Source: Parvibaculum sp046297875 (lineage in GTDB: Bacteria > Pseudomonadota > Alphaproteobacteria > Parvibaculales > Parvibaculaceae). Taken from it: 64,000 bases of DNA. The notes under the pieces are model-generated. The model saw nothing but the letters and a program-made list of their open reading frames with translations. It searched no databases and was not told where the DNA came from. The stretch covers positions 1-64,000 of the forward strand of contig NZ_JBKBHD010000002.1 of assembly GCF_046297875.1 (NCBI RefSeq). The letters run 5' to 3'. This document shows positions 1 to 11,745 of the stretch, piece after piece (within the stretch, counting starts at the first letter, position 1; the number at the start of each line of letters is the position of its first letter). The translations under genes were made by a program, and so were the position numbers.

Positions 1-945
1 AACTGGAGCCACTACCGCGCGCAGAAGGTAATCGAACTTCAGGCAGCGGAGCACGACCTTGTGATTGCCCAACGAAAACTGAAGGACACCGCACGCAAGT
101 CTCAAGAGATCCGCGAGAAGCAGGCGCAGCGGGACAAGCGGGGGCGAGCGAAAAAGGCGAAGGGTGCCCTGCCGCGCATTCTGCTCGGCGGCCGCAAGAA
201 TAGTGCCGAGGCGGCGGGCGGCAAGAATGCCCGGCTTGCAGAGAAACGGCAGATGCAGACCAAGGAGACAGCTGAAGCAGCTTGGGTCAAGATTGAAGTG
301 CTGCAGCCGTTCACCGTGACGCTGGCATCCACGGGTCTTCACGCTGGACGCGTGGTGCTGGAGGCGCACGACCTCCATGGCGGCTACGACCCCGACGGAC
401 CGATCATTCGCAATTTTTCGCTGATCGTCGCAGGGCCGGAGCGTATCGCGATTGCCGGTGCGAACGGGTCGGGCAAGACGACGCTGCTGAAAATGCTGAC
501 GGGGGAACTGCCGCCATTCTCCGGTGCCGCCCGGATCCATGTTCCTTTCGCCATGCTCGATCAGCAGGTGAGCGCCATCGACCGGAACCAGACGGTGATG
601 GAGAACTTTCTGCGGCTCAACCCCGATATGGACGAGAATTCATGCAGGATGGCTCTCGCCCGGTTCCGTTTTCGCGCCGAGGCGGCACTGCCGCGGGCGG
701 GCACATTGAGCGGTGGCGAGATGCTGCGCGCGGGGCTTGGTTGTGTGCTTGGGGGCCGCCGCCCTCCCTCGCTTCTCATTCTCGATGAGCCGACAAACCA
801 TCTTGACATGGAGTCGATCGAAATTCTTGAAGCCGGGCTCTCGGCCTATGACGGCGCGCTGGTCGCAGTCAGCCACGACGAAGCGTTCCTCGATGCTATC
901 GGCATCAAGAGGCGGGTAACGATCGGAGCGGAGAAGATGCGCTGA
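1..945 (+). CDS. ABC-F family ATPase, C-terminal half (5' end outside window)
   Basis: The reading frame is open from base 1, so the N-terminal half with the first ATPase domain lies outside the window. What remains is the charged, Lys/Arg-rich linker typical of ABC-F proteins, followed by one ATPase domain. That domain has Walker A GANGSGKTT, a signature that reads LSGGEMLRAGL rather than the usual LSGGERARVAL, Walker B LLILDEPTNHLD and a switch His in AVSHDE. There are no membrane segments. ABC-F proteins act on ribosomes as translation factors or give antibiotic resistance; which applies here cannot be told from half the protein. The stop lies 3 nt from the stop of the convergent citramalate synthase gene. 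Family assignment is firm, function is not. Confidence 0.9.
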   Translation, partial: NWSHYRAQKVIELQAAEHDLVIAQRKLKDTARKSQEIREKQAQRDKRGRAKKAKGALPRILLGGRKNSAEAAGGKNARLAEKRQMQTKETAEAAWVKIEVLQPFTVTLASTGLHAGRVVLEAHDLHGGYDPDGPIIRNFSLIVAGPERIAIAGANGSGKTTLLKMLTGELPPFSGAARIHVPFAMLDQQVSAIDRNQTVMENFLRLNPDMDENSCRMALARFRFRAEAALPRAGTLSGGEMLRAGLGCVLGGRRPPSLLILDEPTNHLDMESIEILEAGLSAYDGALVAVSHDEAFLDAIGIKRRVTIGAEKMR

Positions 946-948
946 CGC

Positions 949-2592
949 TCACGCCCCGGCCTTCTCCCGGCGCGGTGCATTCTTCGCCGGTGCGCCATCT
1001 CGCAGCAGCTTCCAGACGATCGAGTCATTCAGCGCCTGGAAGGAGGCGTCCACGATGTTGGGCGAGACGCCGACTGTGAACCAGCGATTTCCCTTGCCAT
1101 CCATGCTCTCGATCATCACGCGCGTCACGGCTTCGGTGCCGCTTGTGAGGATACGCACCTTGAAATCCGCAAGGCGCAGATCCTCGATATAGGGCGAGTA
1201 TTTGCCGAGATCCTTGCGGAGCGCCTGATCGAGCGCGTTGACGGGGCCGTTGCCCTCGCCCACAGAGATCAGCTTGTCGCCATCGACTACCACCTTCACC
1301 GTCGCTTCCGACACGGTGACGAGATCGCCGAGCGCGTTGTAGCGGCGCTCGACAAGCACGCGGAAGGATTCGACGTCGAAGAATTCCGGTACTTCGCCGA
1401 GGATGCGCCGCGCGAGAAGCTCGAAGGAGGCTTCTGCGCCATCATAGGAATAGCCGAGGAATTCGCGCTCCTTCACCTCGTCCAGCAGGCGCTGGATGCG
1501 GCGGTCCTTCGGGTCGAAGGCGATGCCCGCCTCTTCGAGGCGCGCGAGGATGTTCGACTTCCCGGCCTGATCGGAGACGGCGATCTTGCGCTTGTTGCCG
1601 ACGCTTTCCGGCGGCACATGCTCATAGGTTTTCGGGTCCTTCAGGATCGCCGAAACATGGATGCCGGCCTTGGACGCGAAGGCGCTTTCGCCGACATAAG
1701 GCGCATAGCGGTTCGGCGCGCGGTTCAGCACTTCGTCAAGCGTGCGCGAGACATGGACGAGGCTCTTCAGGCGTTCAAGAGTGACGCCGATCTCGAAGCG
1801 GTCCGCATAATGCGGTTTCAGCAGCAACGTCGGGATGAGCGAGACCATATTGGCATTGCCGCAACGCTCGCCGAGCCCGTTCAGCGTGCCCTGCACCTGG
1901 CGCACGCCGGCGCGGATGGCGGCGAGCGAATTTGCCACTGCGTTCTCGGTGTCGTTATGCGCATGGATGCCGAGACGGTCGCCCGGCACGCCCGATGCGA
2001 TCACATCGCCCACGATGCGCTCCACTTCATCCGGCAGCGTGCCGCCATTGGTGTCGCAGAGCACGGCCCAGCGCGCACCATTGTCGAGCGCGGCGTGGAC
2101 ACAGGCGAGTGCATATTGCGGGTTCGCCTTGTAGCCGTCGAAGAAATGCTCGCAGTCGATCATGGGCTCGCGGCCCTTTGCCGCCACGGCCTTCACGCTG
2201 TCCTCGATGCTTTCGAGGTTTTCCTCATTGGTGATGCCGAGAGCGACCGCGACCTGAAAGTCCCAGCTCTTCGCGACGAGGCAGACGGCATCCGTATCCG
2301 CGTCGAGCACAGCGGCGAGGCCCGGATCGTTCGAGGCCGAGCGCCCGGCCCGCTTCGTCATGCCGAAGGCGGTGAATTTCGCGCGTGTAAGTTTCGGGCG
2401 ATCACCGAAGAAGGCCGTGTCGGTGGGGTTCGCGCCGGGATAGCCGCCCTCGATATAGTCGAGCCCAAGTTCATCGAGCAGGCCCGCAATCAGGCGCTTG
2501 TCCTCGACGCTGAAATCGACGCCGGTCGTCTGCGCGCCGTCGCGCAGCGTGGTGTCGAAAAGATAGAGGCGCTCTTTGCCTGTCGTGCTCAT
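949..2592 (-). CDS. cimA: (R)-citramalate synthase
   Basis: Condenses acetyl-CoA with pyruvate to citramalate, the first step of a threonine-independent route to isoleucine. The N-terminus carries the DTTLRDG motif (residues 13-19) of the LeuA/HMG-CoA lyase TIM barrel, with the metal-binding pattern HAHNDTENAVANS downstream and a LeuA-type regulatory domain in the last 150 or so residues. At 547 aa it has CimA length, and the N-terminal GVDFSVEDKRLIAGLLDELG region is typical of the CimA/LeuA2 subfamily rather than isopropylmalate synthase. An ATG five codons upstream is possible, but only the chosen ATG is preceded by GGAATGGA. Enzymes of this subfamily are often mislabelled 2-isopropylmalate synthase, so substrate is the main uncertainty. 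Confidence 0.9.
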   Translation of the reverse strand: MSTTGKERLYLFDTTLRDGAQTTGVDFSVEDKRLIAGLLDELGLDYIEGGYPGANPTDTAFFGDRPKLTRAKFTAFGMTKRAGRSASNDPGLAAVLDADTDAVCLVAKSWDFQVAVALGITNEENLESIEDSVKAVAAKGREPMIDCEHFFDGYKANPQYALACVHAALDNGARWAVLCDTNGGTLPDEVERIVGDVIASGVPGDRLGIHAHNDTENAVANSLAAIRAGVRQVQGTLNGLGERCGNANMVSLIPTLLLKPHYADRFEIGVTLERLKSLVHVSRTLDEVLNRAPNRYAPYVGESAFASKAGIHVSAILKDPKTYEHVPPESVGNKRKIAVSDQAGKSNILARLEEAGIAFDPKDRRIQRLLDEVKEREFLGYSYDGAEASFELLARRILGEVPEFFDVESFRVLVERRYNALGDLVTVSEATVKVVVDGDKLISVGEGNGPVNALDQALRKDLGKYSPYIEDLRLADFKVRILTSGTEAVTRVMIESMDGKGNRWFTVGVSPNIVDASFQALNDSIVWKLLRDGAPAKNAPRREKAGA

Positions 2593-2801
2593 GGTTCCAT
2601 TCCGCATCGTGGAGGGCGCAAAGGCCCGTCATTGGGTGGCAATCCGCCACCGGCCCGTCCGTGTTCCACAATGTTTGCAAGCGTGCTTGTACGGCGGCGG
2701 CGGAGCTATGTCAGCCGCTAATAATCAGACCCTGGATGATCGGGAAAGCCGGGTTCATGCCGGTATCCTCAGTCACTCGCCGTTAACAAACTCTAACGAT
2801 T

Positions 2802-4154
2802 TCAAGCCGTTAGACCGGAAAGCCGGGCTTCGGCCCGCTTCCTTCCGATGAGAGGTAGCAGGTTTTTCAGTTCCGGTCCATGCGGCAAGGCGGTGAGCGC
2901 GAGGCGGAGCGGCATGAAGAGCGCCTTGCCCTTGGCGCCTGTTGCGGCCTTCACGGCATCCGTCCAGAGACCCCATGTCTCCGGCCCCCAGGGCTCGGGC
3001 GGCAGCGCGGCGGCGGCGGCGGAAGCGAAGCCCATGTCATCGATGACGGGCGCCACCGGTCCTTCGACCACGCGGGCCCAGTCCGCGGCTTCCGCAAAAA
3101 GCGCGAGATTGGGCTTCACCGCCTCCCAGAAAGCTTCGCCGAGATCGCAGGAGAGCGCGGCGAGGCGCGGCTTCGCATCCGCATAGGACATGAGGTGGAG
3201 GCAGGCGGCGTTGATGCGGGCGAGGTCCGCCGGGTCGAAGCGGATGTCGGCGCGGCCGAGGCGCGATATGTCAAAATGCGCCGCCAGTTCATCGAGCGAG
3301 AGCGAGGCCTCTACCGCATCGGGCGTGCCGAGGCGGGCGAGAAGCGAATTGAGCGCCATAGGCTCGAAGCCTGCCTCGCGCAGCGCGCGCAGCGAGTATT
3401 GCGCGGCATCGTTGCGCTTCGAGAGCGGCTTGCCGTCCGGCCCGTTCAACAGCGAGTAATGCGCGAAGACGGGCGGTACAGCGCCCAGCGCGCGGATGAT
3501 CTGGATCTGCACACCTGTGTTGGTGATGTGGTCTGCGCCGCGAATGACATGGGTGATGGCGAAGTCGATGTCGTCCACGATGCTGGGCAGGGTGTAGAGG
3601 AAGCGGCCATCCTCGCGGATCAGCACCGGGTCCGACAGTGAGGCGCCATCGACCTCGACATGGCCCTGAATGAGGTCCTCGAAATTCGTGTGCTCGTGGT
3701 CGAGCTTGAAACGCCAGTGAGGCTTGCGGCCTTCGGCATCCAGTGCGGCGCGCTCGTCCGCCGTGAGCTTGAGCGCCGCGCGGTCATAGACCGGCGGCAG
3801 GCCGCGCGCGAGCTGGCGCTTGCGGCGGCGGTCGAGTTCGGCGGCGCTTTCATAAGCCGGATAGAGACGGCCTGCTGCCTTCAGTTTTTCTGCCGCCGCC
3901 TCATAGGCTGCGAGGCGGTCCGACTGTCGGGCAAAGATGTCGTGGCGCAAGCAGAGCCATGCAAGATCGGCCTCGATGCCAGCCGCATATTCCGCGGTCG
4001 AGCGCTCATCATCCGTATCGTCCATGCGCAGCATGAACTTGCCGGCATTCTTCCTTCCAAAGAGGAAGTTCAGCAGCGCCGCGCGGGCATTGCCGACATG
4101 GAGCTCGCCTGTCGGCGACGGGGCGAAGCGGACGATGACGGGACTACCGCTCAT
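2802..4154 (-). CDS. gltX: glutamyl-tRNA synthetase
   Basis: Class I aminoacyl-tRNA synthetase charging tRNA-Glu (and tRNA-Gln if an amidotransferase is present). The HIGH signature appears as HVGN (residues 19-22) and the KMSKS signature as KPLSKR (242-247). At 450 aa it is a normal bacterial GluRS. The zinc-site cysteines of the E. coli enzyme are absent; the usual second-copy motif YPCYE reads YPAYE here. This fits one of the two GluRS paralogs that many alphaproteobacteria carry. The ATG overlaps the stop of nadE by four bases, with AGGA just upstream inside nadE, so the two are very likely translationally coupled. The other paralog is not in this window. Confidence 0.93.
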   Translation of the reverse strand: MSGSPVIVRFAPSPTGELHVGNARAALLNFLFGRKNAGKFMLRMDDTDDERSTAEYAAGIEADLAWLCLRHDIFARQSDRLAAYEAAAEKLKAAGRLYPAYESAAELDRRRKRQLARGLPPVYDRAALKLTADERAALDAEGRKPHWRFKLDHEHTNFEDLIQGHVEVDGASLSDPVLIREDGRFLYTLPSIVDDIDFAITHVIRGADHITNTGVQIQIIRALGAVPPVFAHYSLLNGPDGKPLSKRNDAAQYSLRALREAGFEPMALNSLLARLGTPDAVEASLSLDELAAHFDISRLGRADIRFDPADLARINAACLHLMSYADAKPRLAALSCDLGEAFWEAVKPNLALFAEAADWARVVEGPVAPVIDDMGFASAAAAALPPEPWGPETWGLWTDAVKAATGAKGKALFMPLRLALTALPHGPELKNLLPLIGRKRAEARLSGLTA

Positions 4155-5818
4155 ACATCCTGATCCCGGAAGCCGTTGACGATCGGGTAGCGGCGGTCGC
4201 GTCCGAAGTTGCGCGCGGTGACCTTGACGCCCGGCGCAGCCTGACGGCGCTTGTATTCGGAGATATAAAGCAGATGCTCCACGCGCTTCACGAGATCTCG
4301 GTCATGGCCACGTTCGACGATTTCGCGCACCGACATTTCCTCTTCCACGAGGCAGTGGAGAATGTCATCGAGCTGCTCATAGGGCGGCAGCGAATCCTCG
4401 TCCTTCTGGTCGGGACGGAGTTCGGCGGAGGGCGGGCGCGTGATGATACGCTCGGGAATCACCCTGCCCTTCGGCCCAAGGCAGCCCTTCGGCATGTTCT
4501 CGTTGCGCCAGCGCGACAAGCGGAATACGCGGGTCTTGTAGAGATCCTTGATCGGATTGAAGCCGCCATTCATGTCGCCATAGATGGTGGCATAGCCCGC
4601 CGAGACTTCGGACTTGTTGCCCGTTGTCAGCAGCATGGAGCCGAACTTGTTCGAGATCGCCATGAGAATGACGCCGCGCGCACGGGACTGGAGGTTTTCC
4701 TCCGTCGTGTCGGTCTGCGTGCCCTCGAAGAGTTTTTCGAGTGCGACGGTGAAACCCGTCACCGGCTCCTCGATCGGCACGATGTCGTAGCGCGCGCCAA
4801 GTAGCTTTGCGCAGGCTTCCGCATCTACGAGGCTTTCCGAGGAGGTGTAACGGTAAGGCAGCATGACGCAATGAACCTTGTCGGCGCCCAGCGCGTCGAC
4901 GGCGATGGCGGCGACAAGTGCGCTGTCGATGCCGCCGGAGAGGCCGAGCACGACGCCCGGAAAGCGGTTCTTCTTCACATAGTCGCGAAGACCCTGCACC
5001 ACTGCGAGATAGAGCGCCTCGTCGCCTTCCTCGATGGGCGCCACTTCGCCCTGCGCACAGACCCAGCCCTTTTCGCCGCGCGACCAGTCGGTGATCGCGA
5101 TCTTCTCTTCCCAGGCCGGCATCTGCAACGGCAGCGAGAGATCGGCATTGAGCACGAAGGAGGCGCCATCGAAGACGAGTTCGTCCTGTCCGCCGAGCTG
5201 GTTCACATAGGCCATGGGCAGGCCGCTTTCCCTGATGCGGGAAATCACGAGCTGCATGCGTGCGTCGAACTTGTTGAAATCGTAGGGCGAACCGTTCGGC
5301 ACCAGCAGGATTTCCGCGCCTGACTCCTCAAGGCACTCGACCACATCCGGGAACCAGATGTCCTCGCAGATGGGCACGCCGATGCGCACGCCGCGCACGT
5401 CGAAGGGACCGGGCATGGGCCCATCGTCGAAGACTCGCGGTTCGTCGAAGACGGAATAATTCGGCAGGTGCACCTTGGCGCGATAACCGCGCACCTCGCC
5501 CTTGTCGAGATAGAGCACGGCATTGAAGAGCTTGCCGTCATCGGCCATCCAGGGGCAGCCGATCAGTACGCCGGGGCCGCCATCGACCGTCTGCCGCGCG
5601 AGATCGATCGCGGCGGCGCGGGCGGCGCGCTGGAAGGCGCCTTTCAGGACCAGATCCTCGGGCGGGTAGCCCGTAAGGAACAGCTCGGAAAAAACGATCA
5701 GATCCGCGCCCTCAATCTCGGCCTCGCGGCGGGCCTCAACGGCCTTTTGCAGATTGCCGGCAATATCGCCCACCACGGGGTTCAACTGGGCCAGAGCTAT
5801 GCGAAGCTTGTCGGTCAT
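4151..5818 (-). CDS. nadE: glutamine-dependent NAD+ synthetase
   Basis: Last step of NAD biosynthesis: ATP-dependent amidation of deamido-NAD, with ammonia taken from glutamine and glutamate released. It has an N-terminal nitrilase-type glutaminase domain with the Glu-Lys-Cys triad visible at about E45, K115 and C151, then the synthetase domain with the ATP pyrophosphatase P-loop LSGGIDS at 293-299. Length 555 aa matches two-domain bacterial NadE. The start at the MTDKLRIAL methionine begins directly with the nitrilase fold; an in-frame ATG 11 codons upstream adds residues without homology. The gene is followed, with a 4-nt overlap, by gltX. Confidence is high. Confidence 0.95.
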   Translation of the reverse strand: MTDKLRIALAQLNPVVGDIAGNLQKAVEARREAEIEGADLIVFSELFLTGYPPEDLVLKGAFQRAARAAAIDLARQTVDGGPGVLIGCPWMADDGKLFNAVLYLDKGEVRGYRAKVHLPNYSVFDEPRVFDDGPMPGPFDVRGVRIGVPICEDIWFPDVVECLEESGAEILLVPNGSPYDFNKFDARMQLVISRIRESGLPMAYVNQLGGQDELVFDGASFVLNADLSLPLQMPAWEEKIAITDWSRGEKGWVCAQGEVAPIEEGDEALYLAVVQGLRDYVKKNRFPGVVLGLSGGIDSALVAAIAVDALGADKVHCVMLPYRYTSSESLVDAEACAKLLGARYDIVPIEEPVTGFTVALEKLFEGTQTDTTEENLQSRARGVILMAISNKFGSMLLTTGNKSEVSAGYATIYGDMNGGFNPIKDLYKTRVFRLSRWRNENMPKGCLGPKGRVIPERIITRPPSAELRPDQKDEDSLPPYEQLDDILHCLVEEEMSVREIVERGHDRDLVKRVEHLLYISEYKRRQAAPGVKVTARNFGRDRRYPIVNGFRDQDV

Positions 5819-6002
5819 TTTTCGAAGCAATTCCGGGCGGTTATGCCCCAAGGATATGGGGATTCAGCCTCGCGGTTTTAGCCGTTGAGGGACGCACTCA
5901 CAATAGTTCAGGCGTGAACAAGCCAAAGCGGCTTTGAGGGATGCACCTCCACGCCGGGGCAGCTAGGCTGCCCGGAACCGCAAAACACCTGAGGAGGACC
6001 CG

Positions 6003-7001
6003 ATGACCGTGAATCGCCAGATCCTGCTGACCGAAACGCCGCAGGGGAAACTCGCCGAAAGCCATTTCAAGCTTTCAGAGGGTCAGGTGCCCGAGGCGAA
6101 GGACGGCGAATTGCTGCTGCGGACGCGGCTCATCTCGCTCGATGCAGCAAACCGGGCGTGGATGCAGGGCGCGACCTATCGCTCGGCCGTGAATGCCGGA
6201 ACGGTCATGGCGGGGGGCTCCGTCTCGGAAGTCGTGGAAGCAAAGGCGCCGGGCTTTGCGAAGGGTGATCTCGTTTTCGCCGATACGGGCTGGCAGGACT
6301 ATGCCGCCCTGCCCGCCAAGGCCGCACAGAAACTGCCGAAGATGGAACCCCTCTCCCACCTTCTCAGCGTCTATGGCATCGCGGGACTCACGGCCTATTT
6401 CGGCCTTCTCGAAGTCGGCAAGCCGAAGGCGGGCGACACAGTAGTCGTTTCCGCGGCGGCGGGTTCCGTCGGCACGATTGTCGGGCAGATCGCGAAGATC
6501 AAGGGCTGCCATGTCATCGGTATCGCGGGCGGCGCGGCGAAGTGCAAGCTGCTGACCGATGAACTCGGCTTCGATGCGGCCATCGACTACAAGGCCGAAC
6601 CCGTGGGCAAGGCGCTGCGCAAGGCGGCGCCGAACGGGATCGACGTCTATTTCGACAATGTGGGCGGCGACATTCTGGAAGCCGTTCTCTTCGGCATGAA
6701 CAATTATGGCCGCATCGCCTGTTGTGGGGCGGTGTCGCAATATGACGGCGCGGCGCCGGCGCATGGGCCACGTGGCATTCCGGGCCTCGTCGTCGTGAAG
6801 CGGCTTACCATGCAGGGCTTCATCGTGACGGACTATCAAGACAAGCAGAATCAGGCGCTGGCCGAGCTTCAGGGCTGGGTCGCATCCGGCAAGCTGAAAG
6901 TGAAGGAAGACATCATGGACGGGCTCGAGAACACGCCGAAGGCGCTGGTCGGGCTGCTGGCGGGCGATAATATCGGCAAGCGCATGATCCACGTTTCCTG
7001 A
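6003..7001 (+). CDS. NADP-dependent medium-chain oxidoreductase (paralog 1)
   Basis: Medium-chain dehydrogenase/reductase of the zinc-independent CurA/leukotriene-B4 dehydrogenase-like group, which reduces alpha,beta-unsaturated carbonyls with NADPH. The cofactor site is the SAAAGSVG stretch (about 150-157), followed by a Rossmann fold with the YFDNVGGD segment typical of this group; zinc ligands are absent. At 332 aa it is slightly shorter than E. coli CurA. The ATG has an excellent GAGGAGG site. It is the first of three related reductases that bracket the exporter operon, and it shares leader boxes with the second. The physiological substrate cannot be read from the sequence. Confidence 0.88.
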   Translation: MTVNRQILLTETPQGKLAESHFKLSEGQVPEAKDGELLLRTRLISLDAANRAWMQGATYRSAVNAGTVMAGGSVSEVVEAKAPGFAKGDLVFADTGWQDYAALPAKAAQKLPKMEPLSHLLSVYGIAGLTAYFGLLEVGKPKAGDTVVVSAAAGSVGTIVGQIAKIKGCHVIGIAGGAAKCKLLTDELGFDAAIDYKAEPVGKALRKAAPNGIDVYFDNVGGDILEAVLFGMNNYGRIACCGAVSQYDGAAPAHGPRGIPGLVVVKRLTMQGFIVTDYQDKQNQALAELQGWVASGKLKVKEDIMDGLENTPKALVGLLAGDNIGKRMIHVS

Positions 7002-7121
7002 GCCACTTGTTTTTCGCTGCTTTCGGCCGATTTTCAGGAAGGCGTCCGGGTTCCTGCGACGGAACGGGCGCCTTTCTCCGTTATAAGGAATGGGGACGCT
7101 TCGCAAAGGCCGGCAAGACGC

Positions 7122-8351
7122 ATGGGATATGAGAGCGATACGAAGAACGGTGCTTCCTCCGGCACGCTGGCGCTGGCCACGCGCCTTGCGGCCACGTGGC
7201 GCAACTTCCCCGCTGCTGTCCGCTGGGGTTCCATCGCGGCTATTGCCCTGATCTTCTACTGGATCGTCTCCAGCCTTTTCTTCGGCGGCGAGAAGGTCTC
7301 CTATCGCACCGTGCCCGCGACACGCGGCACCATCGAACAGACAGTGACCGCGCTCGGCTCGTTGCAGCCGAAGAACTATGTCGATGTCGGCGCTCAGGTT
7401 TCAGGTCAGCTCAAAAGCGTCCATGTCGAGGTGGGCGATACGGTGAAACAGGGCGACCTGCTCGCCGAGATCGACGCCAAGGTTTACGAAACGGAAGTGG
7501 CAGGGGCGCGCGCGAGGCTTACCGATCTCGAATCGCAGCTTGCAGGCGCGGAGGCCGAACTTGTGCTCGCGCGGCGGCAATATGCGCGCAATCTCGATCT
7601 TGCCAAGATCGATGCCGTGAGCCGCGATGCGCTCGACACGAGCGAGACATCCGCCAAAACCGTCGCTGCACGGATCGGCTCGCTCAAGGCGCAGATCGAA
7701 CAGCAGAAATCCACCGTCGAAGGCGGCGAAACCAATCTCGGCTTCACGCGCATCTATGCGCCGATCGATGGCACGGTGACGGCACAACAGGCATTGCAAG
7801 GCCAGACGCTCAATGCGAACCAGACCGCACCCACCATCATGACGGTTTCGGACCTTGCCACCATGACGGTCGAGGCGCAGGTGGCGGAGGCCGATGTCAG
7901 CAAGCTGGAAGCCGGGATGCCGGTCTATTTCACCACGCTTGGCGCACCGGAGCGGCGCTGGAATTCCACAGTCCGGCAAATCCTTCCAACACCCGAGATC
8001 GTCAACGAAGTTGTGCTCTATACAGTGCTGGTCGATATTGCCAACCCCGACGGGCGGCTGATGAAGGACATGACGGCGCAGGTGTTCTTCGTGCTCGGCC
8101 GCTCGGAAGACACGATCATCGTGCCGGTGAACGCGGTGACAGAGAGCCGCGACGGCACAGCGCGCGTCAGCGTGATGGGCGAACGCGGGCCTGTGGAGCG
8201 CGAAGTTCAGCTCGGCCTCACCAACCGCATGAACGCGGAAATCCTCTCCGGCATCGAAGAAGGCGAGCGCGTGGTGACAGGTGTCATTTCCGGCAGTGCG
8301 CCTGCGAGCGGCGCAGGCGGCCGCACGACGCGCCGCATGGGCTTCCTGTAG
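7122..8351 (+). CDS. macA: MacA-like periplasmic adaptor of a tripartite exporter
   Basis: Membrane-fusion (HlyD/RND-adaptor) protein linking an inner-membrane ABC transporter to an outer-membrane channel. One N-terminal membrane anchor (about residues 35-55) is followed by the lipoyl half-motif beginning QTVTALGSLQPK, an alpha-hairpin of roughly 100 residues, the second lipoyl half with NLGFTRIYAPIDGTV, and a beta-barrel/membrane-proximal domain. Its length of 409 aa is usual. It is the first gene of a three-gene operon with the MacB-type ATPase/permease 9 nt downstream and a NodT lipoprotein after that. Substrate is unknown: MacAB systems move macrolides, siderophores, peptides or glycolipids. 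Confidence 0.9.
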   Translation: MGYESDTKNGASSGTLALATRLAATWRNFPAAVRWGSIAAIALIFYWIVSSLFFGGEKVSYRTVPATRGTIEQTVTALGSLQPKNYVDVGAQVSGQLKSVHVEVGDTVKQGDLLAEIDAKVYETEVAGARARLTDLESQLAGAEAELVLARRQYARNLDLAKIDAVSRDALDTSETSAKTVAARIGSLKAQIEQQKSTVEGGETNLGFTRIYAPIDGTVTAQQALQGQTLNANQTAPTIMTVSDLATMTVEAQVAEADVSKLEAGMPVYFTTLGAPERRWNSTVRQILPTPEIVNEVVLYTVLVDIANPDGRLMKDMTAQVFFVLGRSEDTIIVPVNAVTESRDGTARVSVMGERGPVEREVQLGLTNRMNAEILSGIEEGERVVTGVISGSAPASGAGGRTTRRMGFL

Positions 8352-8360
8352 GGGACGGTC

Positions 8361-10316
<1,956 letters not shown>

Positions 10317-10320
10317 AGAA

Positions 10321-11676
10321 ATGAAGACCTGCTTGCATCGTTTCACCGTTGTTGCCGCTACCCTCGCCCTCGCCGCCTGTTCGATGGCGCCGGACTATGA
10401 GCGGCCGCAGACAGGCGCGGCGCAGGTGTGGAGCGGGCCGCAGGCGGCGGGTACGCCGGTGGGCGCCGAATGGTGGACCTCTTTTGGCGACCCGGAACTG
10501 ACGCTGCTGATGCAGATGGCGCTGTCGGCCAATCTCGACATTGCGCAGGCTCTCGCCCGTATTGACCAGTCGCGCGGCGCTGCCCGCGCCTCAGGCGCAT
10601 CCCTGTTGCCGCAACTTTCTGGAAGCGGTGGCGCTACGACACGTGCAACCGATGGCGGCTCATCCCGCGAGAGCGCCGATATCGGCCTGTCGGCAAGCTA
10701 CGCTCTCGATATCTGGGGCCGCTATCGCAATCAGGCGAGCGCGGCGCGCTTCTCGCTCGATGCCACGACCTTCGACGGCGAAACGACGGCGCTTCTCGTT
10801 CAGTCGCAGGTGGCGGCAACCTATTTCACGATACTCGCCGTGAAGGACCAGATCGCGATTGCCGAGGAGTCGCTTGCGGCGGCGCGCGGCACGCTCGACA
10901 TTGTCGAAGCGCGCTACAATGCGGGCAGCATTTCCGGCCTCGATCTCGCGCAGCAGCGCAACACGGTGGCGAGCATCGAAGCGGGGATACCCTCGCTCAA
11001 GGCGAACCTTGCCGCGCAACAGAATGCACTCGCAATCCTCATCGGGCGGACGCCGGGCGCCTTCGGCATCGAAGGCGAGACGCTCGCGCGCGCCACCTTG
11101 CCCGCGATTGCAGCGGGACAGCCATCCGGCCTTCTGGAGCGGCGTCCAGACATCAAGAGCGCGGAGGCACGGCTCAAGAGCGCAAATGCCGATATCGGCG
11201 CGGCGCGGGCCGCCTTCTTCCCGAGCCTCGATCTTTCGGCCTCCCTCACGCGGAGCTTCGCCACCGCCTCGCCTGCCGAGACTCTGACATCGGCTGGCGC
11301 CTCGCTCCTCGCGCCGATCTTTTCCGGCGGCTCGCTGGAAGGCAACCTTCTATCCGCAAATGCGCGGCAGCGGGAACTTGCCGCGGGCTATCAGCTCACC
11401 GTTCTCAACTCGTTCGGCGAGGTCGAGAATGCCCTAGTCAATGTGGAAGCAACGGCGGAGCGCGAACGGCTGCTAACCATCGCCGCCGAGGAAGCAGGCA
11501 AGGCCTATCAGCTTGCGGAAGCGCGCTACCGCGCGGGCGCGAGCGATCTCCTTTCCGTGCTCGATGCGCAGCGCACCTGGCTTTCCGCGCGCGACAGCGC
11601 GGCGCAGGCAAAGCTCAACCGCTATACGACGGCGGTGGACCTTTTCGTGGCGCTGGGCGGTGGCTGGCGGAGCTGA
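10321..11676 (+). CDS. NodT-family outer-membrane efflux lipoprotein
   Basis: Outer-membrane factor (TolC/OprM fold) that completes the tripartite exporter. The N-terminus is a lipoprotein signal with lipobox LAAC, so lipidation would occur on Cys20. Two internally repeated OEP halves follow, each with the long alternating helices of the periplasmic tunnel and motifs such as ALDIWGRYRN and LGGGW near the C-terminus. Length 451 aa is normal for the NodT class. The start lies 4 nt after the macB stop, which implies coupled expression and makes a MacAB partnership almost certain, whereas many MacAB systems must borrow TolC from elsewhere. Confidence 0.92.
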   Translation: MKTCLHRFTVVAATLALAACSMAPDYERPQTGAAQVWSGPQAAGTPVGAEWWTSFGDPELTLLMQMALSANLDIAQALARIDQSRGAARASGASLLPQLSGSGGATTRATDGGSSRESADIGLSASYALDIWGRYRNQASAARFSLDATTFDGETTALLVQSQVAATYFTILAVKDQIAIAEESLAAARGTLDIVEARYNAGSISGLDLAQQRNTVASIEAGIPSLKANLAAQQNALAILIGRTPGAFGIEGETLARATLPAIAAGQPSGLLERRPDIKSAEARLKSANADIGAARAAFFPSLDLSASLTRSFATASPAETLTSAGASLLAPIFSGGSLEGNLLSANARQRELAAGYQLTVLNSFGEVENALVNVEATAERERLLTIAAEEAGKAYQLAEARYRAGASDLLSVLDAQRTWLSARDSAAQAKLNRYTTAVDLFVALGGGWRS

Positions 11677-11745
11677 CCGTTCATCCCTTCACAACCTGTT
11701 GTTCAGCAGCGAAGGGGGCTTTGCTTCCACCGGGGGTGAAAGGCG

